Shown here piece after piece: positions 41,435 through 42,831 of a DNA stretch of 42,831 nt. The stretch is taken from assembly GCA_927405585.1 (NCBI GenBank), contig CAKMJS010000107.1:1-42831 (forward strand), read 5' to 3'. This DNA is from an uncultured Desulfosporosinus sp. (GTDB taxonomy: Bacteria > Bacillota > Desulfitobacteriia > Desulfitobacteriales > Desulfitobacteriaceae). The notes under the pieces were generated by a model. That model made no database searches. It was not told the origin of the DNA and saw only the letters and a list, made by a program, of their open reading frames with translations. Both the position numbers and the translations under genes were made by a program. The stretch's first letter is position 1, and the number at the start of each line of letters is the position of its first letter.

Positions 41435-42262
41435 GTGTATGATTTGATCTTTGACCCAGGGCATGGAGGGCGGGACCCGGGGGCAGTTGGGCCAACAAGG
41501 TATGAAAAGGATCTCAGCCTTACGCTCGCTAAGCAAACGGCAACAATCTTAGTGGAGAGTGGTAAATATAATGTGCGTTTTACCCGGGATATCGACAAGG
41601 ATTTCTGTGGTTACTATTTCAATGTTGAGACTGATTTAATCAATCGAGTGGATATCGCTAATGAAATGAGAGGGAGCGTGTTTGTCTCTTTTCATATCAA
41701 TTCGGCGAATAGAGAAGCCCATGGTAATGAAGTGTATGCGTGGCAACCAGGTAGTCGAGCGGAGAAACTAGCAAAAGCTATTAATGCTCGGATGGCTGCA
41801 CAGCTTGATATGGTTGATCGTGGTGTGAAATTTGCGAATTGGTATGTGTGTCGTAAAACCCATATGCCTGCTTGTCTGGTTGAGTATGGTTTCATCAAAT
41901 CCGAAGAAGATGTAATCATAGCCAAAATGGATCAAGCAGCCCTATCAGTAGCACAGGGTATTGCAGATTATTTCGGGGTTATCTTAACTTTAGAAGCAGA
42001 GGAGGAGGACGTGCTGGAAAATGCTATTCTGATGTTTAGTGATGAGGACTATTGGTCAGCAAAAGATGTAAGCGCCAAAGATGGAGGTATCGCAATATTT
42101 GTTAGGCAGGGCAAGGATAAGACGATCCCCATAGATGCTATGAAAGCAAAGCAATTGATCACAATTGGTGGCCCCGAAACCGGTCACACTAATGAAATAC
42201 TACTCTCTGGAAAAGACAAGTATAAAACAGCAGATGCAGTGCGTAATTATCTCAATAGATAA
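41435..42262 (+). CDS. N-acetylmuramoyl-L-alanine amidase with cell-wall-binding-like tail
   Basis: 275 residues. An Amidase_3 domain (about 1-188) has zinc ligands His10 (DPGHGG), Glu24 and His87 (SFHINS) and catalytic Glu150 (LVEYGF). The tail (about 195-275: ENAILMFSDEDYWSAKDVS ... LITIGGPETG ... SGKDKYKTADAV) resembles a single CWB2 (putative cell-wall binding repeat 2) unit. There is no signal peptide. GTG at 41435 has AAGGGGGG nine bases before. It starts a new transcript after two terminators and is followed 19 bases later by an LLH holin, forming a second lysis pair. Confidence 0.9.
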   Translation: MYDLIFDPGHGGRDPGAVGPTRYEKDLSLTLAKQTATILVESGKYNVRFTRDIDKDFCGYYFNVETDLINRVDIANEMRGSVFVSFHINSANREAHGNEVYAWQPGSRAEKLAKAINARMAAQLDMVDRGVKFANWYVCRKTHMPACLVEYGFIKSEEDVIIAKMDQAALSVAQGIADYFGVILTLEAEEEDVLENAILMFSDEDYWSAKDVSAKDGGIAIFVRQGKDKTIPIDAMKAKQLITIGGPETGHTNEILLSGKDKYKTADAVRNYLNR

Positions 42263-42281
42263 GGAAGGAGAGAGGAACAGT

Positions 42282-42831
42282 ATGGATCTACAAATGTTGA
42301 TTACCTTTGGAATAGGGATTGTGTCACTATCGTGTTTCTTTGGAACTATGTTTGGTGTTCAGAGGTTGGTAGCTAAAGGTGTTGATACAGGTAAGGCGTT
42401 ACAGACCGCGGAGAGTTTCGTGGACACTGTTATGATAGCCAATGACGCCCTCAAACCATTTATTCCTTCACCTGTCGAGAGTATTATCGATACAGTTATA
42501 AAGGCGACACAAGCCGGAGTGCATTCTGCTGAACAGTTATACCAAAGCAATCAAATTCCTCCAGATTTGAGAAAAGATAAAGCTTTGGAGTATGCTATCA
42601 ATTTAATTAAATTAACTGGGCAAAAGGTTACGATAGAACTTGAGCAATCGATCAGTGAAACAACGGAGGGGGCTGTCTTTATTATGAAGCAGCAGGAGCA
42701 GATCCGGATTGACATCCTGCGTGAGTCGGGCCAGTTGCGCGCCGCCAACGATGCACAGTTTCAGCTCGAGTTCGCCGAGAAGATTGCCGAGTACGAACGC
42801 CAAGGCAACGAAGAGGCCGTCAGAAGGTTGG
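42282..42831 (+). CDS. Phage holin, LLH family, 3' end outside window
   Basis: At least 183 residues, running off the window. An N-terminal membrane segment (MLITFGIGIVSLSCFFGTMFG, 5-25) is followed by an amphipathic helical region with LQTAESFVDTVMIANDALKPFIPSP and LEYAINLIKLTGQKVTIELEQSI, the layout of Phage_holin_6/LLH proteins. From about residue 133 the sequence becomes a charged, coiled-coil-like stretch (RIDILRESGQLRAANDAQFQ), and codon use turns GC-rich, so the end may be a later addition. AGAGG lies eight bases before the ATG. It follows the second amidase and is probably co-transcribed. Confidence 0.75.
   Translation, partial: MDLQMLITFGIGIVSLSCFFGTMFGVQRLVAKGVDTGKALQTAESFVDTVMIANDALKPFIPSPVESIIDTVIKATQAGVHSAEQLYQSNQIPPDLRKDKALEYAINLIKLTGQKVTIELEQSISETTEGAVFIMKQQEQIRIDILRESGQLRAANDAQFQLEFAEKIAEYERQGNEEAVRRL

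Overview
The window looks like chromosomal DNA of a low-to-mid GC, spore-forming-type anaerobic Firmicute, most likely a Peptococcaceae relative such as Desulfosporosinus or Desulfitobacterium. This is an inference from the B. subtilis-like arg/car gene order, strong AGGAGG-type ribosome sites, frequent GTG/TTG starts, a Tat-exported NiFe hydrogenase, sigma-54 control, and LLH/secretion-type holins. No database search was possible.

Layout. 1-9245: arginine synthesis, argD(partial)-carA-carB, then argF-argG behind a promoter covered by two ARG boxes, then argH. 9246-10479: a gene-poor, repeat-rich gap with a 200-base fold-back, REP-like repeats and a run of DnaA-box-like sites. 10480-13316: NAD salvage operon (pncB-nadE) plus a small HAD nucleotidase. 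13344-18092, minus strand: murC, and upstream of it an operon for a membrane-bound NiFe hydrogenase (small, large, cytochrome b) with unusual residues at the proximal cluster and the proton path. 18223-18297: tRNA-Thr(CGU).

18300-38100 is the accessory heart of the window. A 16-base direct repeat of the tRNA-Thr 3' end occurs at both edges, as expected for an island integrated at a tRNA, although no integrase is visible. Inside are an FAH-family hydrolase, a 2-hydroxyacid dehydrogenase and an L-2-hydroxyglutarate-oxidase-like flavoprotein. Divergent from these is a PrpR-type sigma-54 activator, followed by a tripartite tricarboxylate transporter (tctCBA) with a LarA-like racemase, an IlvD/Edd dehydratase with a split UxaA-type lyase, a 4-hydroxy-2-oxoglutarate-type aldolase, a permease and an M29/NicX-like metalloenzyme. 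Two sigma-54 promoters, in front of tctC and in front of the dehydratase, each lie downstream of the same 15-base GTTGC-repeat element, so they probably answer to the linked activator. The simplest reading is a regulon that imports a hydroxylated dicarboxylate (possibly a C5 one), epimerises and dehydrates it, and splits the product to pyruvate plus glyoxylate. The substrate is a hypothesis. The island also carries a zinc-ribbon membrane protein and a secreted protein with 69 consecutive (V/I)EA triplets.

38254-42831: a DMT-family exporter, then a lysis-type group (amidase-glucosaminidase, phage holin, second amidase with a cell-wall-binding-like tail, LLH holin running off the window). No capsid or tail genes are visible.
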